From Pelargonium tetragonum (lineage: Eukaryota; Streptophyta; Magnoliopsida; Geraniales; Geraniaceae), in the NCBI GenBank assembly GCA_036897445.1, contig JAYMTL010000002.1, positions 186,001-250,000 of the forward strand: DNA of 64,000 nucleotides. Reading direction: 5' to 3'. This document shows, piece after piece, positions 51,405 to 63,209 of this stretch; position 1 is the first letter of the stretch, and every line of letters begins with the position of its first letter. The position numbers and the translations under genes were made by a program. Below the pieces are notes generated by a model, which was given only the letters and a program-made list of their open reading frames with translations, was not told the DNA's origin and did no database searches.

Positions 51405-53731
51405 ACAACTAGAAGTCGGAATTTTAACAGGATCCTGCAAGTCCTTTTACTATCGTGTATACAATTGGACGTGTTAGCTATTTATATAAAATCTTTAACC
51501 AAAAAAATACACTGACTTCTAGCTAAGAAATACTCAACCCCCTGTTTCATACCACGAGTTAGATTTTTACTTCCAAAAATTCCGGATAAAACTTAAAGTT
51601 CTGTAAACCTATAAAGAATTTAAGGCTCCAAAAGCCTTTAGCTATTTTCTACTAGCAAGGGTTCTCGTTTATATAAAAGGAATCCTTAATCAAAAAGACC
51701 CTGGAAAAACCCCTACTGATGAAGGGTAAATATACTTTACTCAAGGTTTCAGAAAACTCCAGGATCTAGAGTAAATAGTGAATTGTACGGATGAGCAACC
51801 TTTTGTAGAAGCTCTTGCTAGAGCAATTTCGCGTATATTCATGGGTTAACCCTAAACCCGGATACACGGGGAGAAATGAAAGTAACTTATCGCAAAACTC
51901 AGAGCATAATTGCAACACAAAGTTTATATAACAAAAAAGTACCCGCTCTTAAGGGGTTCTTATTATATTACAAATTTCAGGCGGTTTTAAACTTAGGATA
52001 ACCCAGGAAAATCCTAAAAGACTCTTTATTAAGGAAGTCCTTGTTTAATAGTAGGGAATTTTCTTCCTAAGATAAGTGGGCTCTAAGTAAGGATTAAATC
52101 CGTAAATCTTCCTGTATTTAAGGTACTTAAAAACATTAAGGTAACCCCTTTTTTTGCGCTAGATACGGATTCTGCAGAAGAGTAATAGCATAGTTGGGGG
52201 CTTTAACAACTTAGGTTTTTTTAATCGTGGAATTAAAGGCCTCTTTCCGGAGAGGTTGTAGGCAGGTTAACTATACATACGGAGACTCGATTTGAGAAAA
52301 GACTTTCATTTCTGGGAGTAGAGTTCTTAGAAGCCTTGTCGGTTTACGGGGGTAAAGAATTCTTAGATTTGAGGGGTTATAGTTAAGCCTATTATGGAGC
52401 TAAAGTCCGGGGTGGGGTATAGCTCGTAAATTAATTATTAATTAGCCGAGAATTCTTAAAGCGCAACCCTTTAGTAATGCTCTCTTTTTGTGCTTTACCC
52501 TCTCCTTAAGTTGGTCAAAGTTAAGACCTCACTGATAGATTAAACAAGTTTTTACTAAATTGACTAAACAAGAGCTGTATATTTCAGTGTAAAAATAAAA
52601 GGGTAAGCTTGCTTACATGAGTTCATTTATTTTGCTGAACCAAGTTTTTGTTATTAAAGGCAGGTAAGTTTAGTTGAAACCGGAGTAAAGCAAGCCTTTT
52701 TACAAGAGGTAAATACTTAAAAAAGGCAATCATTCATCTGTAAACACAGGAAGCCCTTCTTTATGATATGCCGGGGGCGGGGGTTCCTAAAACCTAACTT
52801 CTGCTTTAACTCCTTAGGAAATCCTAAGAGGAGTTTCATACACTTTATGCGCTTCTCAGTCCAATGTATAAAAAAACTTGCTTTATCTTTTGAAAGCTCC
52901 TAATTTCAAGTCTACGAAAAAGGCATTCGTTTTGAATGAAAAACTAAGAAATTCCTGAACACAAAAAGTAAAGAGGAGAATTACTTAAATAAAAGACTGA
53001 TTTTCGAGTTACTTAAGATCTAATATAATCCAAGATATTAGAGACAAATCTCTTTTTTAGATCTAGAAATTCAGTAGACTTTAGCTGCTTTTTCTACCTT
53101 AAAGAGTGGTAAATACTATATGAGAGAGAAACGAACCTGGAAAAGTATACGCTTTTTCCAAATATGTCTCAACTCGATAAAAGAGTATTTTAATTAGAGT
53201 TTGTTGGCTAGCGTATTCGGTTATATAAAATTACGAATTCCTTGTTTAATAAGGGGTTACATTAGGACGCTTTATTATAGATTGATTATACTATTGGTAA
53301 AAAGAAAAATTTCTACAAGTTCAAGTTTAGCTTTTAATGGAACGGTGTGAACCTAGCGAGATTTTTTTTGTTCCGGTTTTTTCGAAAGAGGAGTCTTAGA
53401 CTGAATTTTGGGTATTCTTATCGGAATTTTTCAGAAGTTCCATTTACTCTAAATAGAAATATTAGAACACTCTCCTAACCCTCTAATTTCTTGTGTTATT
53501 AGCTAAAGTTCTTGAGGAAACTTCGAAGTTGCAATTGGACTTATTTCCTAAATTTGATTTGTTATAAAAAGCAATACCCTTTAGTAAGGGCGCTAGAGCC
53601 TGGAAGTGCTTTTAACAGGGATAAGTACAGTTTGATTTTAGTGAGGTATAGGGCTTAATTACGAGTCTTCATTGTTTGTGTCTTTATTCTTTTTACCCCG
53701 GACCCATTTTAAAATAATTTTAGCCTACGTA

Positions 53732-53746
53732 CGGGGTGGAGCCCCG
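53732..53746. other. CGGGG/CCCCG hairpin
   Basis: Five G+C pairs around the loop TGGAG, in A+T-rich surroundings. Related in composition to the GGGGNCCC palindromes. Confidence 0.55.
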
Positions 53747-55092
53747 CGGGATACTTAAGAAAGGTGTACTCATTTTTAAATATGAAAAACTCAAAGCTTA
53801 CTGCGGTATTTATGCATTGCTTTTTATCAGCAGGCGGGGTTCCCGGCTTATGGGTTGAGACTGCTCCATTCCTTTTTATCTTAATTAAACTGGATTTTTA
53901 AGTATAGAAGAGTATTCCGGATTCGTAGTACTCCCACTTTGTAAAATGCCTTCCTTATAATATAATTGTAATCAAAATCGCTGAGTTAAGATATAACGAA
54001 GCTTTCATTTATAGGTTTTATAATTCGAAAAAGAAAGGCCTCTTTTACAGGAGTCGGGCCGAACAAAAAACTCTATAGGATAATTAGAGTCGTTACGTTT
54101 AGTAGAAGGAGCGGGGTCTAGTAAAAAAAGGGGGGATTAAGAATTACTTAGTACTTTATTCTAAATTCTAAGAGTAGTTTATATGTCCCAGCGTTTATAT
54201 AGAGTTGTTTTTTTTATTAGATTCTTAACTTAAAGAAATTTAGCAAGCAGAAAAGGGTTTGTTTTACTAGATAAGTAAGTGGCTACTAAATCGAAATGAA
54301 TTAATAGACAATAGTAATACAGCTTGCTTGAGAGTAAAGAACTCTTAAGGTAGTAGTATAAGTATATGTAGAGCTAAAGGAGTGGAAATTTTCGAGGTAT
54401 GGCTAATTAAGAAAATTCTGAGTGCAAGGGGCTTTTAGTAAAGAAGAAAAAGGCAAGTCCTAGAATTTATAGTTTCCGCTTCTGAGGGATTAAAGTCTAT
54501 AAGTCCTATATCTTAGTTAGAGCTAGAATCCCAGGAATTTGATAAAAGAGCAGTTTCTAAGTGGTATGCTTTATTCCTCAAAACTCTGGGTAGGGCTTAT
54601 ACAAAAACCCACTTAAATAAAGCTCCTATAACTAATCCACAGAGGCTAAAATTCAATATAGAAAGTAAGGGGCTATTAAACTGCTCGGAATTATACCCAA
54701 TTTGAGATTAACTTTAAAGCATCAACAGATTCTTATTTTTTTTTTTGCAAACTTGAATAAAGGCCCGGAAAGCGAGACTAGATTTTGTAAAGTACCTTAT
54801 ATAAAGCTAATCAGAGTCCAGATATATTAATTCGAAGGAGAGGGTTCCCGCGCAAAAACTTTTTTATCGAGCAGCACTCATGGGTTCCTTTGGGTGAACC
54901 TGAGTAGTAAGTAAATATTACTGACATTTCTGCCAGATAGGAATAGCCCGGGCTTGTACTACTAAACTAAATAAGAAGTCACTAAGCCTAAAATATTCTA
55001 AAAATATGCCTTTAATAAAGTGCCCATATCTTGGTTTTTTCACAAAAAGAACTTAACCTTATATTTACTCCTATAAAGTAAGGTACTCCCAT

Positions 55093-55110
55093 AATACATA
55101 CAATACATAC
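55093..55110. repeat. 9-bp tandem duplication
   Basis: AATACATAC twice with no spacer. Confidence 0.75.
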
Positions 55111-58100
55111 AGAAAACTTATCTTATTTTAATGCAAAAAATTGTAGTGCAAAGCTAAGGTTATCTACTAAGTACTTCAATAGGATAGGACCCCCTGCTTG
55201 CTAATAGAAAGACGAGTTTGAATTGTTTAGGGCGCTCGTCGAATGCTGATGATAGCAACGAATTAACACAGAAGTTAAAGGAAAAGTTTGAAAAATTGAC
55301 ACGCTTCCGGCAGATTTGAAGTATAGTACTGAAGCACTTCCAAGTAAGAAAATCGAAGGAGATTTTAGCTTGTTAAATTAAAAAGGAATTCCTATATACG
55401 ATTCAAAATTGAGAATTTCAGTCAAGTGTTAGAGATATTCAAGAGGGAAAGAAAAGCCAGTAACCTAAGCTTAGTTAATGTTGAGAGCCCTCCTTAGTGG
55501 AGTCCTGGATATAGTGTAAAAAACCCAAGTATAAATTTTTGCTGGTCAGGGGGTTTCCCCTAAATTCTTTGCTTTCTGAAATGCGCTATATCTCGAAAAT
55601 CTTACATGAATACACTACTGCTTGGGGAGAAACCCCGGACCCTTTAAGGGAGTTTCTAGTGCTCTTTTACTAAGGAATTCCTGACTTTTTATACGAGTTA
55701 AGTAAAGCCTTATTATATCCGCTGTGGGTAAACGACATCTTAGACAAGTATTCCAATAAAAGCACTCCTTTTTAGGGGCAGGGTAAGAGGTTCTCATAAG
55801 AGTAATTAAGATAACTACTAAACTAGGCGCGCCTTAAAAAAACTTAGGTCCTAAGTATAGTCAGAAAATAAAGATCCACTATTCATAATGCCATAACTCG
55901 CGCTAGTATTTCCTAAGGATTGCTATTTAAAGTGCTAGCCGTGAAATATAAAGAATATCTGGGTTTCCCTCCTTGATCCTAATTAAAACTCTCCTATTAA
56001 ATTTCAGAGCAAGCCTATCCCTTATTTAGGAGTAGTTAATTCTCTATAGCTGACATGTAAGGAAGTTCTAGATTCTAAAAGTAAGCGTATTTTAGACAAG
56101 TAAGTGTAAAGCCGGCAAATCCCGAAATTCATGTGAGTATAAATTAAGTCTATCTGAGAATTTCTAATCATGAAATTTTTGAATAATTATAGCCTGGAGG
56201 CTCATCTCGAAAACCCCAATATCCGTGCTTAGGCTGTTGGTTTAAAGAAAGGCAATCTATTAAACTCTTCTTATTTCCTTATCTAGGCTCTTAGTCCTCA
56301 AGGCTAGCACAAAAAAGGGTATGGGAGTCTTACTTTATTAAAATTAATGTTATATTGTCCTGCTTTATCCGATTGTAGGTTTGGGATATTAGCACAATCT
56401 CCCGTAACAGAACCTTTTTTTTATGTTTAGCAGTATCCCCTATTATACGTTATAAGAAAGAAAAAGATCCTGATTTATAAAAGCATATTTATCAAGAAAT
56501 TTCCATGGATTATTCAGTATTCTTAGGTCTTGTGAATGCGGCAATCCACTTCTATTATTTGAAACCTTTTCTTGGTGGACAGATTTTGGATGGATAAAGG
56601 AACGCTTGTATATCCACTAAGTCATTGTGTTATTTCCTGCTTTCTGCCTATACTTTTCAATAAGAAATGGTTCCCTATTAATTCTAAAAGTCCTTAGTAA
56701 ATAGGTAAAAAATTTAATGTAATAAAGGAGGGGTACCGCGAAAAGGGGGTATTTATAGCACGCTTCAGCCTTTTTTTTTTGGAGTAGTTCTAAAGTCAAA
56801 TTACAGGAAATCCAACCCAACTATCAAATTACCCCTTTAGGATGCAAGCTAGGCTCTTTTTTAGGGTTCATCGTTATAGGATCTTAAGTGCGTTATATTT
56901 TGAATTCAAAATAATACCCATAGCTTCTATTTAAGTGATTTCATTTCTTATATTTAGGTGCACAAATCCTCCTTTTGTTTTGATAGAGAAATCCGCTTTA
57001 ATCAATATTTTAATGATGGGGTGTATTAAGTTAAGTACTAAGAAGCTTCTCGGGATTACGCCCATTTTACAACGAGTTTTGTATTTATTCTAGCCCCTTT
57101 TTCTTTTTAGGGCACTAACCCCTCCTATGGGTTTCGCCGTCTAGAACATCTTAAAGGTAAAGAAGGTAAAGCAACCTAGACAAAATAATTTATCAAGACC
57201 TCCCCTATCCGTGTGCCATAGTTGTCCGCCAACATAACTAGCTTAATCACAATACTAAAAAGAGGTTATCAACAACCCACTGGGAAACCTTCTATTACTT
57301 ATACTTAAGATGAGTTAGATTTTGCTACAACAAGGTTCACATTTTATTAATTTACTGAAGATTGAAACCTTTACTTAAGACTCTGCTGTATTCCTATTTC
57401 CCTTTTATAGGAAGGGCAGACCCCTTTAATAAAGCGGCTCTAATCTAGTGGATTTAAGGCAACTTAATTCGAAGAAGTGGCACAAAAAACGACTCGTAAA
57501 AGGGGATTTAAAGCGCTGCAAAATGAAAAGGTATCACGGGTTCCAAAAATGTAAAAGGTTCGAATCTAAAACACTGAATATATTTTGGGGTTACCCTCCT
57601 TTTTACTTCTACGACGGAAATAATTCCTAATACTACTGGCCGTAGAAAAGTGTAAGGGATCTCTTTTTGTATGTTGTAATGAACAAGTTAAGTCCGCTGT
57701 TGGAGCTAAAGCGGATGGCGGGTTCAAATCTCAGCATATCCAGTATAGGCTAACAGGCAAACACAAAGGAAAACTTAAAAATCGGTTAGAACTTCTCAAG
57801 AAGCTTTTTAAAAGAAATAGAATGATAAAGATTGGTTGTACTTTGCACTGCCCGGTGCTTTAGAAAGATCTTATCCCAGGGATTCTTATATACAGGCTAG
57901 GAAAGGATCCTATGCTTATATGGGTTTCTAGGAAGAATTAGGGGTAGTCCCAACCCTCTGTCTGTACACTCTAAGTGAATTTGAAACGTCTAAAGAACTT
58001 TTAGACTCAAGTTTAAAAGAATTTGTAATACTTAAGTTTAAGACTTGAAGATTTTTTGATAACCTACTCTAGAAATTCAAAAAGCTCTAGGTATCGCAAC

Positions 58101-58780
58101 ATATTTTTGAAGCAGGAACCATAAGGCAGGTATAGCCCACAAGACAAGTATTCTAGTCTCTCTCTATAGCTAACGCTCCTCCTCCTAAGCAACAAGATGT
58201 AGCTCGTATAGCGCTTACTCCCGCGTCTCTTACTCCTCCCCGTAAAGCAAGTACTATAAGCTAAGCAACAAAGAAGTCTAGGCCAGATAAGATAAGTCAT
58301 ATGTGTATCATAAAGCATGAATATACTAAATTATTCTAAGTATTAATGAACAAGACACTATAAGACTAATTACTATATACCTATTATTCTATTAACTATC
58401 TAGATCTAGGAATCCTATAAATCTAATACATAGAAAGCATATAGCATATAAAGAATCTACTATCTAAAACCCAAATTAGACTACTATAACAATAGAAGAG
58501 TACAAGACTTCCCAGCTACAAGAAGACCCAAAACACTAAGGCAGGCTACATCAAAAGATCTGTAAGTCTCTCTTCTACTTCTATATTCCGACTTCTAGTT
58601 CTAGGAAAGCTCTACTCTAGTCTATAAAAGAAGTATAACTACAAAGACTAAGAACTAAGTCATGCAGAACAAACAAGTAAGTCAAAAGAATAAAAAGATG
58701 TTAGTTAAAGAATTTTGGTAATGAAGTCAAGTTTTTTCTAGTTGTGGTTGTAGTGTAGGGTTAACTAAGCGAATACTATA

Positions 58781-58795
58781 TTAATTACATTACCT
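58781..58795 (-). repeat. 15-base dispersed word, copy 4 (inverted)
   Basis: Reverse complement of the word at 22501, inside the A/C-skewed island at 58060-59170. A partial match (TTAATTACAT) also occurs at 7944-7953, and GTAATGTAATA occurs at 40313-40323. Confidence 0.8.
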
Positions 58796-58971
58796 TCGCA
58801 AAGCTTCAGTCGGTAAGAGGGATTATCTCCAGGACTCTCTAAGGTGGGTAACAATAAGAACAAGGAGTAGGAGAGAATATTAACATCTAATAAGACTGTA
58901 CAAATACTAATTATTCCTATATTAATACCTTAATACTAACGATAAGTAATACAATAACTCATATCTACAGT

Positions 58972-59172
58972 GAGCCTCATAAGAGCAAGGCTCCGGTTAG
59001 AGGCTAGAAGAAGGGCATATCTTCTAAGAAGAATGGTACAACCAAGACGGGTATAGCTCTAAAGAATCTCAGTAACATATTAAGTCAAGCTTCTAAGACA
59101 AAGAAGGCTTTCAAGAGTAGTAAAGTTATACGGAACAAGAAAGGTCTGTAGAAGAGTAAGAAAAAAATTCAA
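58972..59172 (+). pseudogene. Lysine-rich codon-like segment with AAG bias, possible gene relic
   Basis: In this frame, different from the long TGA-free frame of the same island, Lys codons are overwhelmingly AAG although the DNA is A+T-rich. The translation is basic (KKGISSKKNGTTKTGIALKN), with two TAG codons before tandem TAA at the end. The strong AAG phase suggests former or recoded coding sequence for a basic, histone- or ribosome-like protein, but there is no recognisable family and simple AAG-repeat drift could also give it. Confidence 0.2.
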
Positions 59173-59383
59173 TAATAAGTTTTATGAGATACAATGTAAG
59201 GGTCTAATTAAATAAGCAGGTTTTTCCCCAATCAATTTCTAAAGAAGTCCTTTTTACTTGGAGAGGTCTATGGGGATTCTTTATATTCTTACTAGAAAAA
59301 GGGGCACGCCCTTCTTAATTAAAGTATACCGGATTCCTGTATGTTCTTCGAAAACCAAAGGCAATAAAAAGAGTGACTTGTGA

Positions 59384-60700
59384 AATTCGTATTTTGGAGT
59401 CTCTTTCTCCTTCTAAAAGTTACCAAGTCCTATAGTAGAGGAGATTTGTTTCTTTTCAGTGCTAGATTACTCCTATTATGAACTTTGGTTTAGGCCTTTT
59501 TCATACCCATTAGAGACGAAACTTGAGGGCAATAAAGTGCTAAATTTTAACCATCTCACGAATTGATTATACTTAAGGTTGCTCTTGAATAAATATATTG
59601 TGAGAACACCCCTCTTCACTTTTATATTACACGAGTAAGATTTTTGAAGTTTAAAAGTCCCTAGTTTTAGTATCTCGTTTTTATTTTACCTACTCCTATG
59701 GATAAAGTAAAGGGGCTCATTCTGGCTATCCTAATACCTATAAGGTCCTATCCCGCAATTTAGGCTCTCTTTATTGGTTTTTGTTTTTATATATTCCCCT
59801 TTCTCTCTCTCGTTTAGTTACTTCACTAGGTTGGCTATAAGTACATATATAATCAATTCTCCAATCTCTCGCTTCTCTTCTAGGAATTGGTAACTCCTAC
59901 AGGTAGAAGTAGTCAACTAAAATCTTTCTGAGGATTAATGATGGATATCCTTATTTTTGTTTCGATTTTGCCTCACTTTCAGAAAGCTCACTTTACGATG
60001 AATCTCTCTCTGTAGTACAGAATTAGCTTTCTAGCTTCCGATTAGTGTTAGCAAATACTTGGATATAGGAATAAGGCAGCAAACATTGCTTTTAGAGCTC
60101 TGCGATAGAGAAGGCTTCAATGCCTTTATAGCCCCGAGTGTAGGAATCAGCCTGTAAATGACAGGTTACATACATATCAAAAGGTCCTGATCCCAGTGTC
60201 TATGTTTCCTTTGCTATAATTCCATGCCTCGTAAGTAGTTCGGTGCAAAACATCAACCTTTTATCAAGATTCTTAAAGCTCCCTTCTAGCTCCGGAAAGC
60301 CTTACTTGTTGTACTCTCTATCAAGCGGCTCCTATATTATATATAGTGTAAGAGTGCTTATAGGTGCCTCTATATTCAATTTGTGAAATGGTTGCCGCAG
60401 GTTTTACCCCCATTTTAACGCATTTCCAACGAGTGAGGGGGCATCTAACAAAATGTCAAGTCATTTTCATAAGCCATAGGTTCAAGTGCCTATTCATAGT
60501 CCTAAATATTCTTTCTTCTATTGTTTAGAGTTCTTATAGTGTATTAGTTTTAATTAATAAGTACTACTTAGATAAGTAGTAAAAGATGTTTTAGATATTT
60601 TGTTGTTATAGGACATAGTTGTAGTTTGTATTAGATAGCGTAAGATTGTCCTACTTTCTTTAAAGTAGATCCCTCCCGCCCTATGTGTTTATCGCTTGGG
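59384..60700. other. Gene desert
   Basis: No gene recognised. The right part (60500-60660) is T/G-skewed like 24600-24900. Confidence 0.5.
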
Positions 60701-60713
60701 AGTATAAGACCCT

Positions 60714-60812
60714 GGTAGGAGCAGGAACTGGAGCAAAGGGATCGGCTATAGCAGTAAGAGAAGCAGCCATAAGAGCTTAAGGTTAAGGAGCTGGAGTAGG
60801 AACAGCTATACC
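60714..60812. repeat. Purine-rich degenerate GGAGCW island
   Basis: Built from imperfect GGAGCA, GGAACT and GGAGCT hexamers, as in GGAGCAGGAACTGGAGCA near its start. Translated on the plus strand it gives Gly/Ala-rich strings (LVGAGTGAKGSAIAV and GAGVGTAI) that superficially recall ATP synthase subunit c, but TAA codons interrupt and the diagnostic carboxylate helix is not present, so I call it a repeat. Shares a word order with 36125-36175. Confidence 0.35.
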
Positions 60813-61199
60813 TAGTAGCGAAAGAGACTATAATACCTGTCTTATGGTAGCTATTGCTTTATTGTTAGGATTATATATGTATTCTTATATGTCTTATACG
60901 GGTTACTTTCTTTATAGTAATAGGTAGTAGGTATAAATAGAGCGAGTTGTTGCTTTAATTGCTTTAGATTGTATAAGTATCGTATTGCCTTCTTAAAGGC
61001 AAGATTTATCTTGTTCTCTGTCTTTATTAGTAATGAGGGCAGTAGCCGGGATAGTCTCGCTCTTACTGCAGTGTTAACGGAGGAAGGTAAAGACAATAGT
61101 ATTAGATAGAACAGAGATACATTATAACCAACAACAGGAAAAAGAACTTTCTTTTACGCGCAATAAAGTTCCTATATACTAAATCTCATTAGCTTTTTG

Positions 61200-61960
61200 A
61201 CTCTCTATCAGGAAATGAAGCTAGAAACAAAGGAAGAGACAAAGAGCAACGCCTTTCCGAGTTCTTTTATCTCTTCTTTAATTGGATTATTGCTTATTTG
61301 CTAGGAGTTCTTACTTAGAACCAAGGAACCCTAGCTAGTCTAGTTTTACTTAGGTATTTACATGCGATCACAGTGAGAAGCTAAAAATGCCTTAATGAAT
61401 TACCTTCACTTTTAGATGCATGCTTGTAAGCTGAGGAAATTTCTCTTGTAAAACCTATACTCAAATGCAACCTCCGCAAGACCTTACCAACCCTTGACTT
61501 ATAGACTTCTCTACCTTTCAAAACCCTTTATATTAGCAGTTAAGATAAATGTACTACTCTTCTTCTTACGAGCCATACCTAAAGGACCCCCCCTATATTT
61601 AGTCATACCCATAACTTTCCTGTAGCCCTAACTATAGCTATTATACTCTATACTTATCTTACTCTTATCTCTTAAACTCAGACTTTTATTCATAGCTTCT
61701 TTCTTATTTTATATTTATCTTGTTATTTATTGACTTACTTGTTTTAAGAAGGAGCTATAGAGATTCTTATTTCTTATAATGTACTATTTGCCTTATGTGT
61801 TATTGTCTTATTATTCTATTGTACTATAGTTTATAGTAGCTGTATTTTATTGTATTCTTCTTATGTAGTGTATTGTAAGTATAAGTAACTAATTCAGAAG
61901 CTTTAATCTAATTATTAGTAGATAGGAGAAGCTAGAAAAAAGAACTCGAAAGTAGATCCT
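61200..61960. other. T-skewed non-coding island
   Basis: The tract 61560-61900 is C/T- then T-rich with frequent TTATT and CTTAT words and few palindromes. No gene recognised. Confidence 0.4.
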
Positions 61961-62345
61961 AAGTCATTTTGGCCTTTTACTATATAAAATATTAAAGAAA
62001 GACCAGGTCCTAAAAAAGCAAGAAAGAATTCTCAAAGGGATTTTGTAGGAGAGTCGTTTCCTTTTATTTCAGATTCTATGGCACTAAGATTCAAAATTTT
62101 TCGTAGAAGTTATTTAGGATCAAGTCAAAACTTCTATATTTAAGTCAAAAGCAAAGGGTACTTCTAATAAAAAGTCGAAACCTGGGGCTCTTAGAAATAA
62201 GGGCGTTTCTAGTTTTCTAAAGTTATATAAAGCCCTTGTTTAGAAAAGCGCAGGAAATAAGTATAAATAATAGAAAACTCCTAGGAAAATTCCTTAAAGC
62301 TAAGTTTTTGCAATTCGTAATTAGGGTAGCTCCAGAATCGTAGGA

Positions 62346-62546
62346 TTGACCACTAGTACCTCTTTAGCTTTAAGAAAGCCCAAACAAGTTAAGTCTATTA
62401 AGATTGAGAGAGTTGTAACTCCTGGGGGATTGCTGGTAGAGAGTTTACAGAATAGACAGATAAGAAACTGTTACGTTAAGCCACTTATTAAGGAAACTTG
62501 TAAAGTAATTAAAGTGTTTACTGATCAAGGTCTTAAAAGTAACTAA
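62346..62546 (+). CDS. Hypothetical basic protein frame, doubtful
   Basis: A 66-codon TTG-started frame with even base use; the product reads for example RKPKQVKSIKIERVVTPGG, basic with no motif I recognise. Upstream the same frame continues through a TAG to a TAA at 62301. The minus-strand frame at 62445-62711 overlaps its right end. Length is within chance, so this is listed only because it sits in a cluster of codon-like islands. Confidence 0.12.
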   Translation: MTTSTSLALRKPKQVKSIKIERVVTPGGLLVESLQNRQIRNCYVKPLIKETCKVIKVFTDQGLKSN

Positions 62547-62953
62547 CGAGGCACGTCCCTTAGAATCCCTTTTTTGAGTTGACGGGAAAGTAAAGTCTAA
62601 TTTGATTTGATAAGGCATCTTTATATATATTTGGGTCTTAGAGAAGAGAGCTCGTAGGTTTCCGTCACAGGGGGCTTTCAAAGGTAATTGCTCGGGAATG
62701 CTTTTACTCATAAAGTCAAGTTTTAGTCTGTTTTCCAGTTGTTGCTTATAGGGTATTCCTGTTCTATCTCTATACTATATGCGTTAGCTCTCTTCTTCAG
62801 CAACCCCTATCATGAATTGTTCTATTACTTAAAAGGTTTACCCCTTAATGAAGTAGGGAGGAATAGACCATAATAAAAAAGAAAAGGAACTACTACACCT
62901 AACTTTATTACTATCTAAAAAAAGGACTTCTATATCTCCTATTATCTAACCAA

Positions 62954-63205
62954 TTAAACTAGGTACAACGGGGCTTTGGGGGCGATACCATAAATAAAAG
63001 GAATACTAACAATAAGAAGAAGCGCCTATCAGGTACAGGTAATACCAATGCCGATAAGACAACGGATATAGTCCACTATGAGAGTAATACAGTTACAACA
63101 AGTAAAGCTCCTAAGATACAGACTCAGAAAGATTTACGGAGTAAGTCAAAGTTAAGAGTTGTATGTAGAAGGAAGGTGTTTGCCTTTACGTTCCTTTGCT
63201 TCTAA
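62954..63205 (+). other. Start-less open frame with hydrophilic translation
   Basis: Between a TAG ending at 62965 and a TAA near 63204, about 80 codons are open with no ATG. The translation is rich in Asn, Thr, Lys and Ser (for example SGTGNTNADKTTDIVHYE) and homopolymer-poor, unlike the flanks. It shares a 15-base word with 30117-30131 in the same reading phase (KSKLR). No family recognised; likely a relic or chance. Confidence 0.15.
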
Positions 63206-63209
63206 GTTT

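Larger units (their letters stand above)
49442..58048. other. Gene desert
   Basis: About 8.6 kb with no recognised gene. Frames at 55615-55797, 56617-56820 and 57448-57630 are about 60 codons with no domain. The T-arm-like GGGTTCAAATC near 57721 has no matching stem. The typical palindrome and TTTATAAA texture returns. Confidence 0.55.
58049..59380 (+). other. Island free of TGA in one frame for 444 codons
   Basis: From the TGA at 58046-58048 to the TGA at 59381-59383, this forward frame contains no TGA but many TAA and TAG. The section 58060-59170 is A/C-skewed and homopolymer-poor compared with the flanks. The local translation near 58175 reads APPPKQQDVARIALTPASLT without any stop. Under the standard code no product is possible. 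I cannot tell a recoded gene from a composition effect: the island has little G on this strand, which lowers TGA frequency. Confidence 0.15.

Noticed and set aside
57688-57740. TCCGCT/AGCGGA stem near a GGGTTCAAATC T-loop-like word
   Set aside because: The loop is 11 bases, the T-stem does not pair, and the spacing fits no tRNA class.
58064-58318. 84-codon minus-strand frame
   Set aside because: It overlaps a better forward frame in a stop-poor island; Cys/Tyr/Leu-rich composition looks like a shadow of the skewed tract.
49318-59066. Shared 15-mers TATAGCTCTAAAGAA (49318, 59052) and AAGTCAAAGTTAAGA (30117, 63143) as repeat families
   Set aside because: A handful of 15-base matches is expected by chance in 64 kb of this composition; each occurs only twice with no extension, although each pair is in the same phase of the candidate frames.
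60717-60885. ATP synthase subunit c (atp9) gene or relic
   Set aside because: Gly/Ala-rich strings arise from GGAGCW hexamers; the second helix with its essential carboxylate and the RNP loop are not recognisable.
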